Shown here: one piece after another, positions 10,246 through 20,580 of the stretch
How the letters are laid out: every line of letters starts with the position of its first letter
Numbering within the stretch: position 1 is the first letter of the stretch
Source: Rhizobium sp. SEMIA4064
GTDB lineage: Bacteria; Pseudomonadota; Alphaproteobacteria; Rhizobiales; Rhizobiaceae
Direction: 5' to 3'
Assembly (NCBI RefSeq): GCF_003025035.1
Contig: NZ_PYJN01000001.1
Location: 1 to 64,000, forward strand
Length of the DNA stretch: 64,000 bases
Made by a program: the position numbers and the translations under genes
The notes under the pieces: generated by a model
Databases searched by the model: none
Told to the model about the DNA's origin: nothing
The model's input: the letters and a program-made list of their open reading frames with translations, nothing else

Positions 10246-10445
10246 CTTTTCGCCTCGATATTTGCGACTGTTCCTGACACTTTGCAGTAATGAGGCAACC
10301 GGCCTTTGCCAAGGGCCGATGCCGTCGAATCCGGCTTTGCTTTGCAAGATAAGGCACTTGCCGCACCCACTAAACTTGACGCTTGGTTGGTTTCGTGATG
10401 AAGGTCACGGCCAACTCCCCATGATTTTCCGGAATACAAGATCAG

Positions 10446-13076
10446 ATGGCTACCGAACGTTATAATCCGCGCGATGCCGAGCCTCGCTGGCAGCAGAAAT
10501 GGAACGAGGAAAACGTCTTCCTCACCGACAACGCCGATCCGCGCGAGAAATATTACGTCCTCGAGATGTTTCCCTATCCGTCGGGCCGCATCCATATGGG
10601 CCATGTGCGCAACTATGCCATGGGCGACGTCGTCGCCCGCTACAAGCGCGCCCGCGGCTATAATGTCCTGCATCCCATGGGCTGGGACGCCTTCGGCATG
10701 CCGGCAGAAAACGCTGCCCGCGACAACAGGGTGCATCCAAAGGAATGGACCTACCAGAACATCGCCTCGATGAAGGAGCAGTTGAAGGCCATGGGCCTGT
10801 CGCTGGACTGGAGCCGCGAATTCGCCACTTGCGATGTCGACTACTACCATCGCCAGCAGATGCTCTTCATCGACATGATGGAGAAGGGCCTGGTCTACCG
10901 CAAGAAGTCCAAGGTCAACTGGGACCCGGTCGACAACACCGTGCTTGCCAACGAGCAGGTCATCGACGGTCGCGGCTGGCGCTCCGGTGCACTGGTCGAA
11001 CAGCGCGAGCTGACGCAATGGTTCTTCAAGATCACCGAATTCAGCCAGGAACTGCTGGACGCGCTGGATACGCTCGACCACTGGCCGGAAAAAGTGCGGC
11101 TGATGCAGAAGAACTGGATCGGTCGTTCCGAAGGCCTGACGATCCGCTGGGAGATCGTGCCGGAGACCTCGCCGAACGCGGACCGTGAAATCACCGTCTA
11201 TACGACTCGTCCGGATACGCTCTTCGGCGCCTCCTTCCTGGCGATTTCGGCCGACCACCCGCTGGCGAAGGAAGCGGCGGCCGTGAATCCGGCTATCGAT
11301 GCCTTCTGCGAAGAATGCCGCCGCGCCGGCACCTCGCTTGCAGCACTTGAGACTGCCGAGAAGAAGGGCATGGATACGGGTATCCGCGTCCGCCATCCGC
11401 TCGACCCGTCCTGGGAGCTGCCGGTCTATATCGCCAATTTCGTCCTGATGGATTACGGCACGGGCGCCATCTTCGGCTGCCCCTCCGGCGACCAGCGCGA
11501 CCTGGATTTCGCCCGCAAATACAGCCTGCCCGTCGTGCCAGTCGTCATGCCCAGGGATGGTGACGCAGCCAGCTTCGCCATCGGCGATGTCGCCTATGAC
11601 AGCGACGGCGTCATGATCAATTCCCGGTTCCTCGACGGCATGAGCATTGAGGAAGCTTTTGAGACGGTGGCAACGAAATTGTCGGCGACAAACCTTGGCA
11701 ATGCGCCGCAGGCCGAACGCAAGGTGAATTTCCGCCTGCGCGACTGGGGCATTTCGCGCCAGCGCTATTGGGGCTGCCCGATCCCGGTGATCCATTGCGA
11801 CGACTGCGGCGTGCTGCCGGTGCCGAAGCAGGATCTGCCCGTCAAGCTGCCGGATGATGTCACCTTCGATCAGCCGGGTAATCCGCTCGACCGCCATCCG
11901 ACGTGGCGGCATGTCGCCTGCCCGCATTGCGGCAAGGATGCCCGCCGCGAAACCGACACCATGGATACCTTTGTCGATTCGAGCTGGTATTACACCCGCT
12001 TCACTGCACCGTGGGAAAACGAACCGACCGACAAGGCCGCGGCCGATCGCTGGCTGCCCGTCGATCAATATATCGGCGGCATCGAGCATGCGATCCTGCA
12101 TCTGCTCTATTCCCGCTTCTTCACCCGTGCCATGCGCGAAACCGGCCATGTCGAGGCGAAGGAACCCTTCAAGGGCCTGTTCACGCAGGGCATGGTGGTT
12201 CACGAGACCTATAGCCGCGGCAACGGGCTGACGCGTGAATGGGTGTCGCCGGCCGACATCCGCATCGAGGAAACCGACGGTCATCGTCGCGCGACTTTGC
12301 TGTCGACCGGCGAAGAGATTGCCATCGGCGCCATCGAGAAGATGTCGAAGTCGAAGAAGAACGTCGTCGACCCCGATGATATCATCGCTTCCTACGGCGC
12401 CGATACGGCTCGTTTCTTCGTGCTGTCCGATTCGCCGCCCGATCGTGACGTGATCTGGTCGGAAGCGGGCGTTGAAGGCGCGCATCGTTTCACGCAGCGC
12501 ATGTGGCGCCTGGTGTCTGAAGCGGCAGAGGCATTGAAAGCCGTTGATGCGACTCCGGCTAAGGAAGGCGAAGCGCTGGCGATTTCACAGGTCGCGCACC
12601 GGACGCTGAAGGCGGTTCAGGGCGATTACGACAAACTCGCCTTCAACAAGGCCGTCGCGCGCATCTATGAATTCGTCAATGCACTGGCTGCGCCTCTGGC
12701 CAAGGTTGCCGCCGGCGACACGGATGCCAGCTATCGTTCCGCAGTCCGTGAAGCGGTTGAGATCCTCATCGCATTGGTCGCACCGATCACGCCGCATCTG
12801 GCCGAGGAATGCTCGACAGCACTTGGCAACATGCATCTGGTCGCCATGAGCGCTTGGCCGAGCTACGACGAAGTGCTCGTCATCGAGAATGAGATCGTGT
12901 ATCCGGTGCAGATCAACGGCAAGAAGCGCGCCGAATTGACAATTGCGCGCGATGCAGATCAGAATGCCGTGCAAGAGGCTGTACTCGCCCTGGATGCCGT
13001 CGGAAGCGCATTGAATGGTCAGGCGCCAAAGAAGATCATTGTCGTTCCACAGAGGATCGTGAACATTGTCGTCTGA
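10446..13076 (+). CDS. leuS: Leucyl-tRNA synthetase
   Basis: Class I synthetase of 876 residues that charges tRNA-Leu. The HIGH motif reads HMGH (residues 50-53) and the KMSKS loop is intact at 632-636. Between them is the CP1 editing domain (about 225-420), including [17 protein letters not shown]. The zinc-like domain includes [14 protein letters not shown] and VACPHCGKD. The C-terminal anticodon-binding and tail domains are present, so the protein is complete. It overlaps lptE by 11 bases, which suggests an operon leuS-lptE-holA. Confidence 0.98.
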   Translation: MATERYNPRDAEPRWQQKWNEENVFLTDNADPREKYYVLEMFPYPSGRIHMGHVRNYAMGDVVARYKRARGYNVLHPMGWDAFGMPAENAARDNRVHPKEWTYQNIASMKEQLKAMGLSLDWSREFATCDVDYYHRQQMLFIDMMEKGLVYRKKSKVNWDPVDNTVLANEQVIDGRGWRSGALVEQRELTQWFFKITEFSQELLDALDTLDHWPEKVRLMQKNWIGRSEGLTIRWEIVPETSPNADREITVYTTRPDTLFGASFLAISADHPLAKEAAAVNPAIDAFCEECRRAGTSLAALETAEKKGMDTGIRVRHPLDPSWELPVYIANFVLMDYGTGAIFGCPSGDQRDLDFARKYSLPVVPVVMPRDGDAASFAIGDVAYDSDGVMINSRFLDGMSIEEAFETVATKLSATNLGNAPQAERKVNFRLRDWGISRQRYWGCPIPVIHCDDCGVLPVPKQDLPVKLPDDVTFDQPGNPLDRHPTWRHVACPHCGKDARRETDTMDTFVDSSWYYTRFTAPWENEPTDKAAADRWLPVDQYIGGIEHAILHLLYSRFFTRAMRETGHVEAKEPFKGLFTQGMVVHETYSRGNGLTREWVSPADIRIEETDGHRRATLLSTGEEIAIGAIEKMSKSKKNVVDPDDIIASYGADTARFFVLSDSPPDRDVIWSEAGVEGAHRFTQRMWRLVSEAAEALKAVDATPAKEGEALAISQVAHRTLKAVQGDYDKLAFNKAVARIYEFVNALAAPLAKVAAGDTDASYRSAVREAVEILIALVAPITPHLAEECSTALGNMHLVAMSAWPSYDEVLVIENEIVYPVQINGKKRAELTIARDADQNAVQEAVLALDAVGSALNGQAPKKIIVVPQRIVNIVV

Positions 13077-13587
13077 TAATCTTTTCAAGCTCGCTCGCGC
13101 TGCAGGCGTTGCGTCTCTGGTTGCCGTTGCCGGTCTTTTGTCTTCCTGCCAGGTCCGGCCGCTTTACGCGGAAAGCACCGGCGTCACCCAGAAGCTCGCT
13201 GACGTTGCTTTTTCCGACGCCGGCACGCGCGTGGGTCAGCAGGTTCGCAATCAATTGATCTTCATCGCCGGCCGTGGCGCCGGCGAAACGAAAACCCCGA
13301 AATACACCGTCGATCTGAGCGTCAGCTCCGGCACGGGCGGCGTTCTCTACCTGCCGTCCTCTGACACCTCCGCCGCAGGCCGCACGACCGTGACAGCATC
13401 CTTCACGCTGAAGAATGTTACCGATGGCAAGGTTCTGAAATCCGGCAGCCGTTCGGTCACGTCTCTGGTGGACTTCCCGACCCAGGAATTTGCCAAGGCG
13501 CGCGCCATCCGCGATTCGGAAGACCGCGCCGCGCGCGAAGTCGCCGAACTGGTGGGCGCCGACATCGCTGCCGCGCTTAGCCGCTGA
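13066..13587 (+). CDS. lptE: LptE, LPS-assembly lipoprotein
   Basis: Outer-membrane lipoprotein that plugs LptD for LPS delivery to the cell surface. The 173-residue precursor has a signal peptide (about 1-27) with a hydrophobic stretch and the lipobox LLSSC, giving a lipidated Cys at residue 28, followed by QVRPLYAE as in alphaproteobacterial LptE. The start appears to be TTG at 13066 inside leuS, with AGAGGA nine bases upstream; no ATG downstream would keep the signal peptide. Position between leuS and holA is the standard one for this gene. Confidence 0.9.
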   Translation: MSSDNLFKLARAAGVASLVAVAGLLSSCQVRPLYAESTGVTQKLADVAFSDAGTRVGQQVRNQLIFIAGRGAGETKTPKYTVDLSVSSGTGGVLYLPSSDTSAAGRTTVTASFTLKNVTDGKVLKSGSRSVTSLVDFPTQEFAKARAIRDSEDRAAREVAELVGADIAAALSR

Positions 13588-13601
13588 TATGAGCGCGCGG
13601 C

Positions 13602-14639
13602 ATGGCGGAAATCAAATCTCACGAGTTTGACGGATTTCTTCAAAACGCCGCGCGCAATTACCGCCTTTTTGTCATCTATGGTCCTGACCGCGGCCTTGTG
13701 TCCGAGCGGGCAGGACAGATCGCCGGCAAGATCGGCGTCGATTTGAACGACCCTTTTTCCCTGATCAAACTCGATGTAGGCGATCTTCAGAACGATCCCG
13801 GCCGCTTGCTCGACGAAGTCAACGCTATTGGCCTGTTCGGCGGCGAAAAGCTGGTGTGGATCCGCGGTGCGGCCAATGAAAAGGCTCTTGTCGAATCGCT
13901 ACAGATCATTGCCGACAATCCGCCGGATGCCAGTTTTGTCATCGTAGAAGCCGGCGATCTGAAAAAGGGCTCCGGCCTTCGTAAGGTAGCTGAAAGCTCC
14001 AAAGCTGTCGCAACTATCCCTTGCTATCCCGATGATATTCGCGCACTGAATGCTCTCATTGATACCGAACTCGCCAATGAAAATCTGCGCATTACACCGG
14101 CGGCGCGGCAGGTCCTATTGGAGTTTCTAGGCGGCGATCGTATCGCTTCGCGCAATGAGGTCCGCAAACTGGCGCTTTATTGCCGGGGGCAGGGGACGAT
14201 CGAAGAGGACCATGTCACCGATATTATCGGCGATGCCAGCGCCATTTCGGCGGACGACGCCGTGGACGCCATTCTCAAGGGCGATTCCGAAGCCTTTCTG
14301 CATGCCATGCAAAAGATCGCATCCTCCAAGACACCGATGTTTCTGGTCTTGCAGGGCTGCCTCAGACAATTTCAGCTATTGGACGTCATGCGCACCGAAA
14401 TGGACGAGAAGCGCGTGCCGCCGGCACAGGTCATGCAGACTCTCGGCCGGCATCTGCATTTTCGACGCAAACCGATCATCGAGCAGGCTCTGAAAAGCTG
14501 GACGGCCCCGGCAATTGCGCGGGAAATGAACCGATTGCAGGCTGCCATTCTTCAAACGCGGCAGCGCGCCAGTCTGGAAGACACGATCGCCACACAGACG
14601 CTGCTGGCGACCACGCTACAATCGGCCCGCAAGGGCTGA
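13602..14639 (+). CDS. holA: DNA polymerase III delta subunit (HolA)
   Basis: The delta subunit of the clamp loader opens the beta clamp. The 345-residue length and three-domain pattern match the family: an inactive AAA-like N-terminal domain with VIYGPDRGLVSERA (about 24-37), the central PCYPDDIRALNALID region (about 140-155) and a C-terminal collar domain with RQFQLLDVMRTEM and the RRKPIIEQALKSW block. It is 14 bases after lptE and converges with parB, leaving only 14 bases between stops, with no clear terminator in that space. Confidence 0.93.
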   Translation: MAEIKSHEFDGFLQNAARNYRLFVIYGPDRGLVSERAGQIAGKIGVDLNDPFSLIKLDVGDLQNDPGRLLDEVNAIGLFGGEKLVWIRGAANEKALVESLQIIADNPPDASFVIVEAGDLKKGSGLRKVAESSKAVATIPCYPDDIRALNALIDTELANENLRITPAARQVLLEFLGGDRIASRNEVRKLALYCRGQGTIEEDHVTDIIGDASAISADDAVDAILKGDSEAFLHAMQKIASSKTPMFLVLQGCLRQFQLLDVMRTEMDEKRVPPAQVMQTLGRHLHFRRKPIIEQALKSWTAPAIAREMNRLQAAILQTRQRASLEDTIATQTLLATTLQSARKG

Positions 14640-14653
14640 CTCACGCCAACAGA

Positions 14654-15538
14654 TCAACGCCGCTCCAGCAACCGGCAAATCTCTTCAAGCTGCTCCAGGG
14701 TCTTGTAGGAGATCTTGACCTGACCGCCCCTGCCACGATGGTTGATCGAGACATCCAGGCCCAGCGTGTCGGACAATGTTCTTTCCAACGCCAGCGTATC
14801 GGAATCCTTCTCGTCCTTGCGGGCGCCCGCGGGCCGGGGATCGTTTTGCGCCTTGATATCATTCTGCGCCAGGCGCTCGGCATCCCGCACCGACATGCCC
14901 TTGGAAACGATCGTCCGGGCAAGTGCGGCCGGATCGGAGGTGGAAACCAGGGCACGCGCATGACCGGCCGAAAGGCTGCCGCCGGCAAGCATGTCGCGAA
15001 CCGGTTCCGGCAGCTTTAGCAGGCGCAGCGAATTGGCGACATGGCTGCGGCTTTTGCCGATGATCTCGCCAAGATCGTTTTGCGTATAACCATGTTCTGC
15101 AATCAACTGTTCGTAGCCAAGCGCTTCTTCCAGAGGATTGAGGTCCGCACGCTGAACGTTTTCGACAATGGCGATTTCCAGAGCGGTTTTATCATCGACA
15201 TCGCGCACGATCACCGGAATTTCGATCAGACCGGCCAGTTGCGCGGCGCGCCAGCGCCTTTCTCCGGCTATGATTTCATAGCGATCGGTCGAAACCGTAC
15301 GCACGACCACCGGCTGAACGATGCCGTGCTGTCGGATAGAGCTGGCAAGATCGTGCAGCTCGGTTTCGTCGAAATAGCGACGGGGGTTCTTCGGGTTGCG
15401 ACTGATGAATTCGATCGGCACCATGCGATCCGGATTGACGCTTGGCCTGCCGGCATCCACCGGTGTCGGCTGGTCCATCTCTCCGATGAGGGCGGCCAAA
15501 CCGCGGCCAAGGCGCCGTTTCGAAAGATCATCATTCAT
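14654..15538 (-). CDS. parB: ParB, chromosome partitioning CTPase / parS-binding protein
   Basis: ParB binds parS, spreads as a CTP-dependent sliding clamp and is moved by ParA to segregate the origin. In 294 residues it has the N-terminal ParA-contact peptide region (KRRLGRGLAALIGE, 8-20), the CTP-binding domain with GERRWRA at 92-98, the HTH parS-binding domain (about 140-170, YTQNDLGEIIGKSRSHVANS) and a C-terminal dimerisation domain (about 240-294). It lies 31 bases after parA and shares its transcript. Four parS-like sites occur in this window. Confidence 0.97.
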   Translation of the reverse strand: MNDDLSKRRLGRGLAALIGEMDQPTPVDAGRPSVNPDRMVPIEFISRNPKNPRRYFDETELHDLASSIRQHGIVQPVVVRTVSTDRYEIIAGERRWRAAQLAGLIEIPVIVRDVDDKTALEIAIVENVQRADLNPLEEALGYEQLIAEHGYTQNDLGEIIGKSRSHVANSLRLLKLPEPVRDMLAGGSLSAGHARALVSTSDPAALARTIVSKGMSVRDAERLAQNDIKAQNDPRPAGARKDEKDSDTLALERTLSDTLGLDVSINHRGRGGQVKISYKTLEQLEEICRLLERR

Positions 15539-15569
15539 CGCAATTACTCACTCCAGAACAAATAGTGAA

Positions 15570-16367
15570 TCAAGCCGCCGCCTTGCGCTGCCGCTCCCGC
15601 TGGATCACTTCCGACGCCAGTTGCAGATAGGCTTGGCTGCCGGCGCATTTCAGATCGTAAAGGATTGCAGGTTTGCCATAAGACGGCGCTTCAGACACGC
15701 GAACATTGCGCGGGATCAACGTGTGGTAGACCTTCTCACCCAAATGCGTCCGCACGTCGTTGACGACCTGCTGTGCAAGGTTGTTGCGGGAATCAAACAT
15801 GGTCAAGACAATCCCCTGGATATCGAGCAGAGGATTGACGGTGCGCCGCACCTGATCGACGGTCTCTAGCAACTGGCTCAGACCCTCCAGGGCAAAAAAC
15901 TCGCACTGCAGCGGCACCAGAACCGAATGGGCTGCCGCCATGGCGTTCATGGTGAGCAGATTGAACGAGGGAGGGCAATCGACCAGGATATAGGAGAAGG
16001 CTGTAGCGCCTGCACCATTCAGAGCGCGGCGTAGCCGGAAGACGCGGTCGGCCTGCTGGGCGATTTCCATCTCGATGCCGAGCAAATCCATCGTCGAGGG
16101 AACGATGTAGAGATTCGGAACCGCCGTTTCTTGGACCGTATCGAGAATCGTATGGGTCCCGACCAGAAGATCATAGGAGGATACTTTTCGATCCCGCCGC
16201 TCAATGCCTAAGCCGGTGCTGGCGTTGCCTTGCGGATCGAGATCGACGATCAGAACACGTTCGCCGATCGCAGCCAACGCCGTGGCCAGGTTGATCGCAG
16301 TGGTTGTCTTGCCGACACCGCCCTTTTGATTTGCGATAGTAATAATCCGGTTTCGCTCGCCGATCAT
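15570..16367 (-). CDS. parA: ParA, chromosome partitioning ATPase
   Basis: Soj/ParA ATPase of 265 residues that uses nucleoid binding and ATP hydrolysis to pull ParB-parS complexes apart. The deviant Walker A motif KGGVGKTT is at residues 15-22 with the signature lysine near its start, Walker A-prime is DLDPQGNASTG (about 42-52) and Walker B is ILVDCPPS (about 127-134). The short N-terminus without an HTH is typical of chromosomal ParA rather than plasmid RepA/ParA. ATG 16367 lies 19 bases after the rsmG stop, so rsmG-parA-parB is a likely operon. Confidence 0.97.
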   Translation of the reverse strand: MIGERNRIITIANQKGGVGKTTTAINLATALAAIGERVLIVDLDPQGNASTGLGIERRDRKVSSYDLLVGTHTILDTVQETAVPNLYIVPSTMDLLGIEMEIAQQADRVFRLRRALNGAGATAFSYILVDCPPSFNLLTMNAMAAAHSVLVPLQCEFFALEGLSQLLETVDQVRRTVNPLLDIQGIVLTMFDSRNNLAQQVVNDVRTHLGEKVYHTLIPRNVRVSEAPSYGKPAILYDLKCAGSQAYLQLASEVIQRERQRKAAA

Positions 16368-16386
16368 TGCCGCATATCCATTATGG

Positions 16387-17004
16387 TTAAATTCGACGTC
16401 GAGGGCGATTTAACTCCAAAACAACAGAATCTCGCTCGACAACACTGTTGTGTTTTACCAGACCAAATTCCCACCGACCACGGGCTTTCTCGACCTCGCG
16501 CTCGTAATCCCGGCCTTTATGCAGCAGCAACCGGATATTTTCATTGCGCTCCGCCCACGGTGCTGCGTAGTCCAGCAGCACATCCAGCTCGGCGAGCGCT
16601 CTTGCTGAAATCACGTCGCAGTAGGGAATGACCTTCACCGCCTCTTCAATGCGGACGGCATGGACAGCGCCGCGGGCCTCACATTCCCTGAGGCAGACTC
16701 GCAAAAACGCAGCCTTTTTCTGATTGCTCTCCACCAGATCGACATGCCCATCCGCCTGTTCCGCAAGGAGAATCGCGGTGATGATACCGGGAAACCCGCC
16801 GCCGCTTCCGAGGTCAACCCATCGAGCTGGCTTCGGATGAAGTTGAAAGATCTGGGCGCTATCGGCGATATGTCTTTGCCAGAGGTCGTTGATAGTAGAG
16901 GGTGCAACCAAATTGATAGTCTTCGCCCACTTCTGAAAGAGCTCAGCAAAGTGCTGCAGACGTCCTTGTGTTTCACGTGAAACACGCACACCGTTTAATT
17001 CCAT
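16387..17004 (-). CDS. rsmG: RsmG, 16S rRNA m7G527 methyltransferase
   Basis: RsmG (GidB) methylates a guanine in the 530 loop of 16S rRNA using SAM; its loss gives low-level streptomycin resistance in many bacteria. The 205-residue protein has the SAM loop [12 protein letters not shown] (about 64-75), [13 protein letters not shown] (about 92-104) and an ISARAL block. ATG 17004 was preferred to TTG 17061, which would overlap mnmG. Residues VSRET near the N-terminus are encoded by a perfect parS site, so this stretch is under DNA-level as well as protein-level constraint. Confidence 0.94.
   Translation of the reverse strand: MELNGVRVSRETQGRLQHFAELFQKWAKTINLVAPSTINDLWQRHIADSAQIFQLHPKPARWVDLGSGGGFPGIITAILLAEQADGHVDLVESNQKKAAFLRVCLRECEARGAVHAVRIEEAVKVIPYCDVISARALAELDVLLDYAAPWAERNENIRLLLHKGRDYEREVEKARGRWEFGLVKHNSVVERDSVVLELNRPRRRI
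16969..16984. promoter_or_regulatory. parS site, perfect 16-base palindrome, inside rsmG
   Basis: TGTTTCACGTGAAACA is the consensus ParB-binding site. It lies within the 5' end of rsmG on the minus strand, coding for Val-Ser-Arg-Glu-Thr. It is about 6.9 kb from the proposed origin and 0.6 kb from parA. Confidence 0.95.
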
Positions 17005-17029
17005 GGCAGGACTCTCACACCTTGCAATC

Positions 17030-18910
17030 TCAGGAAACAAGCTTCCGCTCTTCCGGTCCAATCTGCTTCCGCAGGTGGGCTAGCAAGAGCGATATCGCCG
17101 CCGGCGTCATCCCGTCGATCCGCGACGCCTGCGCAATATTTTTTGGTCGTGACACGGTCAACTTCTGTTTCAGCTCATTCGATAGGCCGGATAGTCCTGA
17201 GAAATCAAAGTTCAACGGAATCAGACGTTCCTCTTCGCGACGCACCTGCACGATGTCGGAGGTTTGGCGATCCATATAGACCGCATAAGCAGCCTCGATC
17301 TCGACAGCTTCGACAACGCGCCCCTCAATCGAGCTCAACTCCGGCCACAAAGCAGACAGCGATTCGATGGATTGGCCCGGATAGGACAGCAGATCATATG
17401 CCGATCGGCGCTGGCCATCCTTGTTCAAATGCAGCCCGGCTTTCGCCGCTTCTGTCGGAGTGACGCTCAAGCCCTTCAATTGAGTCCGTGCCTGCTCTAG
17501 CTTCTCCATATATCCATTAAACCGTTCAGCGCGATTTGCGCCGACGCAGCCAATGGAGATACCGAGAGGTGTCAGCCGAACATCGGCGTTGTCTGCCCGC
17601 AGCGACAAACGATATTCGGCGCGCGATGTGAACATGCGATAGGGCTCAGCTACGCCGCGCGACGTGAGATCGTCAATCATCACACCGATATAGGATTCCG
17701 TGCGGCTGAACTGTATAGCCTCGCCACCAGCGGCCAAACGAGCTGCGTTCAGGCCGGCAATTAAGCCCTGCGCTCCGGCTTCCTCGTATCCGGTCGTCCC
17801 ATTGATCTGCCCTGCCAGAAACAGCCCGGGAATCTTCATCACTTCAAGTGATGGCTTCAACTCGCGTGGGTCAACATGGTCATATTCAATCGCATAGCCG
17901 CACTGCAGAATCCGAACTCGTTCCAGGCCCGGAATGGTTCGGATAAAGGCGTCCTGAACCTCCTCTGGAAGCGACGTCGATATTCCATTCGGATAGATGG
18001 TGGTGTCGTCCAGTCCCTCGGGTTCCAGAAAAATCTGGTGGCCGTCGCGTTCGCCGAATTTGACGATCTTGTCCTCGATTGACGGGCAGTAGCGCGGCCC
18101 GACACCTTCGATCTGGCCAGAATACATCGCCGACCGCATGAGATTGTCAGCGATGATCTTATGGGTTTCTGAGGTTGTCCGCGTCACGCCACATTCGATT
18201 TGCGGATTGACGATGGTATCCGTCATGAAGGAAAACGGCACTGGCTCATCATCGGCACCTTGGCGTCCTACAGAATCCCAATCAACGGTCGTGCCATCCA
18301 GGCGCGCCGGCGTGCCAGTCTTCAGGCGGCCAAGCGCCAGGCCGTAGCGTTGCAGCGTGGCGGACAGCCCCATCGAGGGTTCCTCGCCGACACGGCCGGC
18401 CGGAATCTTTTTGTCACCAATATGGATCAGGCCGCGGAGAAACGTGCCGGTCGTCAGGACGACAGCACCGCAGCGGAGAACGCGGCCGTCCTTCAGAACC
18501 ACCGCTGAAACGCGATCGTTCTCGATAGCGAGATCAAAGGCATCGCCTTCGACCACGTCCAGATTTTCGATCGCATTAATTTCGGCTTGCATGGCGAGAC
18601 GATAAAGCTTGCGATCCGCCTGTGTACGGGGGCCGCGAACGGCCGGACCCTTCTTCCGATTCAGCATACGGAACTGGATGCCTGCCGCATCTGCGACCCG
18701 ACCCATCAAGCCGTCAAGCGCGTCAATCTCGCGAACCAGATGACCCTTGCCCAGACCACCAATTGCCGGATTACAGGACATCACACCAATCGTATCGCGC
18801 TTATGAGTGACCAGGGCTGTTTGCGCGCCCCAGCGGGCAGCCGCAGCCGCAGCTTCGCTGCCCGCATGTCCACCACCCACGACTATCACGTCATATGTCT
18901 TATCGAGCAT
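17030..18910 (-). CDS. mnmG: MnmG, tRNA U34 carboxymethylaminomethyl-modification enzyme
   Basis: FAD protein that, with MnmE, installs the cmnm5 group on wobble uridine of several tRNAs. The 626 residues cover the family length. The FAD dinucleotide fold [19 protein letters not shown] is at about 9-27, followed by [23 protein letters not shown] with the catalytic-region cysteine. The C-terminal MnmE-binding helical domain ends in [20 protein letters not shown] 18910 was chosen; CGAGG lies about 9 bases upstream. It is between mnmE and rsmG on the same strand, as in most proteobacteria. Confidence 0.97.
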   Translation of the reverse strand: MLDKTYDVIVVGGGHAGSEAAAAAARWGAQTALVTHKRDTIGVMSCNPAIGGLGKGHLVREIDALDGLMGRVADAAGIQFRMLNRKKGPAVRGPRTQADRKLYRLAMQAEINAIENLDVVEGDAFDLAIENDRVSAVVLKDGRVLRCGAVVLTTGTFLRGLIHIGDKKIPAGRVGEEPSMGLSATLQRYGLALGRLKTGTPARLDGTTVDWDSVGRQGADDEPVPFSFMTDTIVNPQIECGVTRTTSETHKIIADNLMRSAMYSGQIEGVGPRYCPSIEDKIVKFGERDGHQIFLEPEGLDDTTIYPNGISTSLPEEVQDAFIRTIPGLERVRILQCGYAIEYDHVDPRELKPSLEVMKIPGLFLAGQINGTTGYEEAGAQGLIAGLNAARLAAGGEAIQFSRTESYIGVMIDDLTSRGVAEPYRMFTSRAEYRLSLRADNADVRLTPLGISIGCVGANRAERFNGYMEKLEQARTQLKGLSVTPTEAAKAGLHLNKDGQRRSAYDLLSYPGQSIESLSALWPELSSIEGRVVEAVEIEAAYAVYMDRQTSDIVQVRREEERLIPLNFDFSGLSGLSNELKQKLTVSRPKNIAQASRIDGMTPAAISLLLAHLRKQIGPEERKLVS

Positions 18911-18966
18911 TGTCAGAACCTCGGTATTGCCGTCTCTTTGGCACACCAAATTTAGGAGTCAAGAAG

Positions 18967-18980
18967 GTTTCACGTGAAAC
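18967..18980. promoter_or_regulatory. parS-like site between mnmE and mnmG
   Basis: GTTTCACGTGAAAC, the 14-base core of parS, is perfect; the outermost pair is G-G instead of T-A, so it is 14 of 16 to the full consensus. It lies in the 107-base gap between mnmE and mnmG, 38 bases from a second copy, so ParB could load on the pair. Confidence 0.88.
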
Positions 18981-19004
18981 GTTTTCTACGGCATGTCCGC
19001 GCCG

Positions 19005-19020
19005 TGTTTCACGTGAATCA
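19005..19020. promoter_or_regulatory. parS-like site overlapping the mnmE stop codon
   Basis: TGTTTCACGTGAATCA differs from the perfect parS at one base. Its last three bases are the mnmE stop codon read on the minus strand. Paired with the copy at 18967-18980. Confidence 0.85.
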
Positions 19021-20337
19021 TTTGCCGATGCAGAATTCGGAGAAGATGACATCGAGCAGATCCTCGACATCAACCCTTCCGGTAATGCGGCCCAAACTAT
19101 GCGCCGCCTGCCGCAGGAATTCCGCTCGTATATCCAGTCCAGCAGAAACGGAGCTTACGGCGCACCCCAGTGATTCAAGGCTATCCGCCAAAAGCGTCCG
19201 ATGTCTCAAACGACTTGGCAACGCCAGCGATAGAGCTGCAGACCGCATTAGCAAATCGTTAACCAACAACTGGTGCAATTCCGTCAGACCAGTCCCAGTC
19301 GTAGAGGAAATGCAGAGATCGTAGCTTCCAGCTTCGATCGGATGAATATCCGATTTGGTGCCAATCCGAAAGACTTTCCCATTGAACCCGGCAAAGTCCG
19401 TTTGTGCGGTAACACCAATTTCAGCAAGCGAGAGGATGATATCCGCTTCTGCCGCCGTCTTCAGAGCCCGCTTGATCCCCTCGCGTTCGATGACTTCATC
19501 CGTGTCTCGCAGTCCGGCGGTATCATAGAGTCTAACCGCATATCCCTCGATATTGAGATCAATATGCAGAACATCGCGCGTCGTCCCGGCAATATCCGTC
19601 ACGATCGCCACTTCTCGCCGCGCCAGTGCGTTCATCAAGCTCGACTTGCCGGCGTTGGGCGCGCCAGCAATGACAACCTTCAACCCGTCCCTGACGATCT
19701 CACCAAAATCGGCGCCAGCGAGATGATCCGACAATTCGGACTGCAGCTTCGCCATATCCGCCCAGACCATATCGGACACTGAGCCTGGAACATCGTCTTC
19801 ATCGGCAAAATCCAATTCAGCCTCGATGAGAGCACGAGCACGCGTCAAACGGTCGGCCCATCCCTCATAGAGCTCCGAAAGGCCACCCGCTGTGTGTTCC
19901 ACGGCCAATCGCCGCTGCATTTCCGTCTCGGCGGCAATGAGATCTGCCAAGCCTTCCACTTCCACGAGGTCCATCTTGCCATTCTCAAGGGCACGGCGCG
20001 AAAATTCGCCATGTTCGGCCATCCGACATCCCTGGAAGGACGCCAGCTCTTTGAGGAGGGCGGCAACAACAGCTTTGCCCCCGTGAATGTGAATCTCGGC
20101 GCAATCCTCGCCGGTAAAGGAAGCCGGAGCAGGAAAAATAAGAACCAGTCCACGGTCGACAACAAGACCGTTTCGAGTCCGAATCGTTTTTAACGCCGCT
20201 TGCCGTGGCTTTGGTAGCGATCCAACGAGCGTCTTTGTCGCGACCAGAGCCTCCGGCCCGCTGATGCGCACGACTCCGACCCCAGCCGGCAGACCGCCGC
20301 TCGATAGCGCAAAGATCGTGTCGTTAAAATTCTGCAT
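19018..20337 (-). CDS. mnmE: MnmE, tRNA modification GTPase
   Basis: GTPase partner of MnmG in U34 modification, 439 residues. The N-terminal formyl-THF-binding domain spans about 1-118, helical domains flank a Ras-like G domain with G1 GAPNAGKSS (225-233) and G2/G3 in DIAGTTRD and DTAGLRDT. The C-terminal CIGK (436-439) holds the conserved cysteine of the tail. ATG 20337 gives the standard [14 protein letters not shown] beginning. It is followed by mnmG after a gap that contains two parS-like sites. Confidence 0.97.
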   Translation of the reverse strand: MQNFNDTIFALSSGGLPAGVGVVRISGPEALVATKTLVGSLPKPRQAALKTIRTRNGLVVDRGLVLIFPAPASFTGEDCAEIHIHGGKAVVAALLKELASFQGCRMAEHGEFSRRALENGKMDLVEVEGLADLIAAETEMQRRLAVEHTAGGLSELYEGWADRLTRARALIEAELDFADEDDVPGSVSDMVWADMAKLQSELSDHLAGADFGEIVRDGLKVVIAGAPNAGKSSLMNALARREVAIVTDIAGTTRDVLHIDLNIEGYAVRLYDTAGLRDTDEVIEREGIKRALKTAAEADIILSLAEIGVTAQTDFAGFNGKVFRIGTKSDIHPIEAGSYDLCISSTTGTGLTELHQLLVNDLLMRSAALSLALPSRLRHRTLLADSLESLGCAVSSVSAGLDIRAEFLRQAAHSLGRITGRVDVEDLLDVIFSEFCIGK

Positions 20338-20502
20338 GGGATTGATCCGCGTCCGAATCGTTTTGGCCGAGATCGATTTTCAAAACCTAAAACGCATCGC
20401 GACCATTTGGATTCGCTTCCCGCATCTTCGGTCGCCTGTCGTCTCGCAAAACCGCTGCACACTTTTGCGCGACATCTCTTAAAAGTCACGCTCACAAACA
20501 AA

Positions 20503-20528
20503 ATCGGGCCGCATAAAAGCGACCCGAT
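20503..20528 (-). terminator. Probable rho terminator
   Basis: A 10-base stem with one mismatch (20503-20512 with 20519-20528) and a 6-base loop lies 53 bases beyond the rho stop. Read leftward it is followed by TTTTGTTTG, as expected for an intrinsic terminator. The remaining 165 bases up to the mnmE ATG would hold the mnmE promoter. Confidence 0.6.
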
Positions 20529-20580
20529 CGGTTTCTTTCGACTTGCCTCACTCTGGAGTGAGGATAAATCCGGCTAAGGA

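Noticed and set aside
10224..12485. A 753-codon open frame on the minus strand across leuS
   Set aside because: It is antisense to a fully conserved synthetase gene; GC-rich codon bias keeps the opposite frame open. The predicted protein has no recognisable domain.
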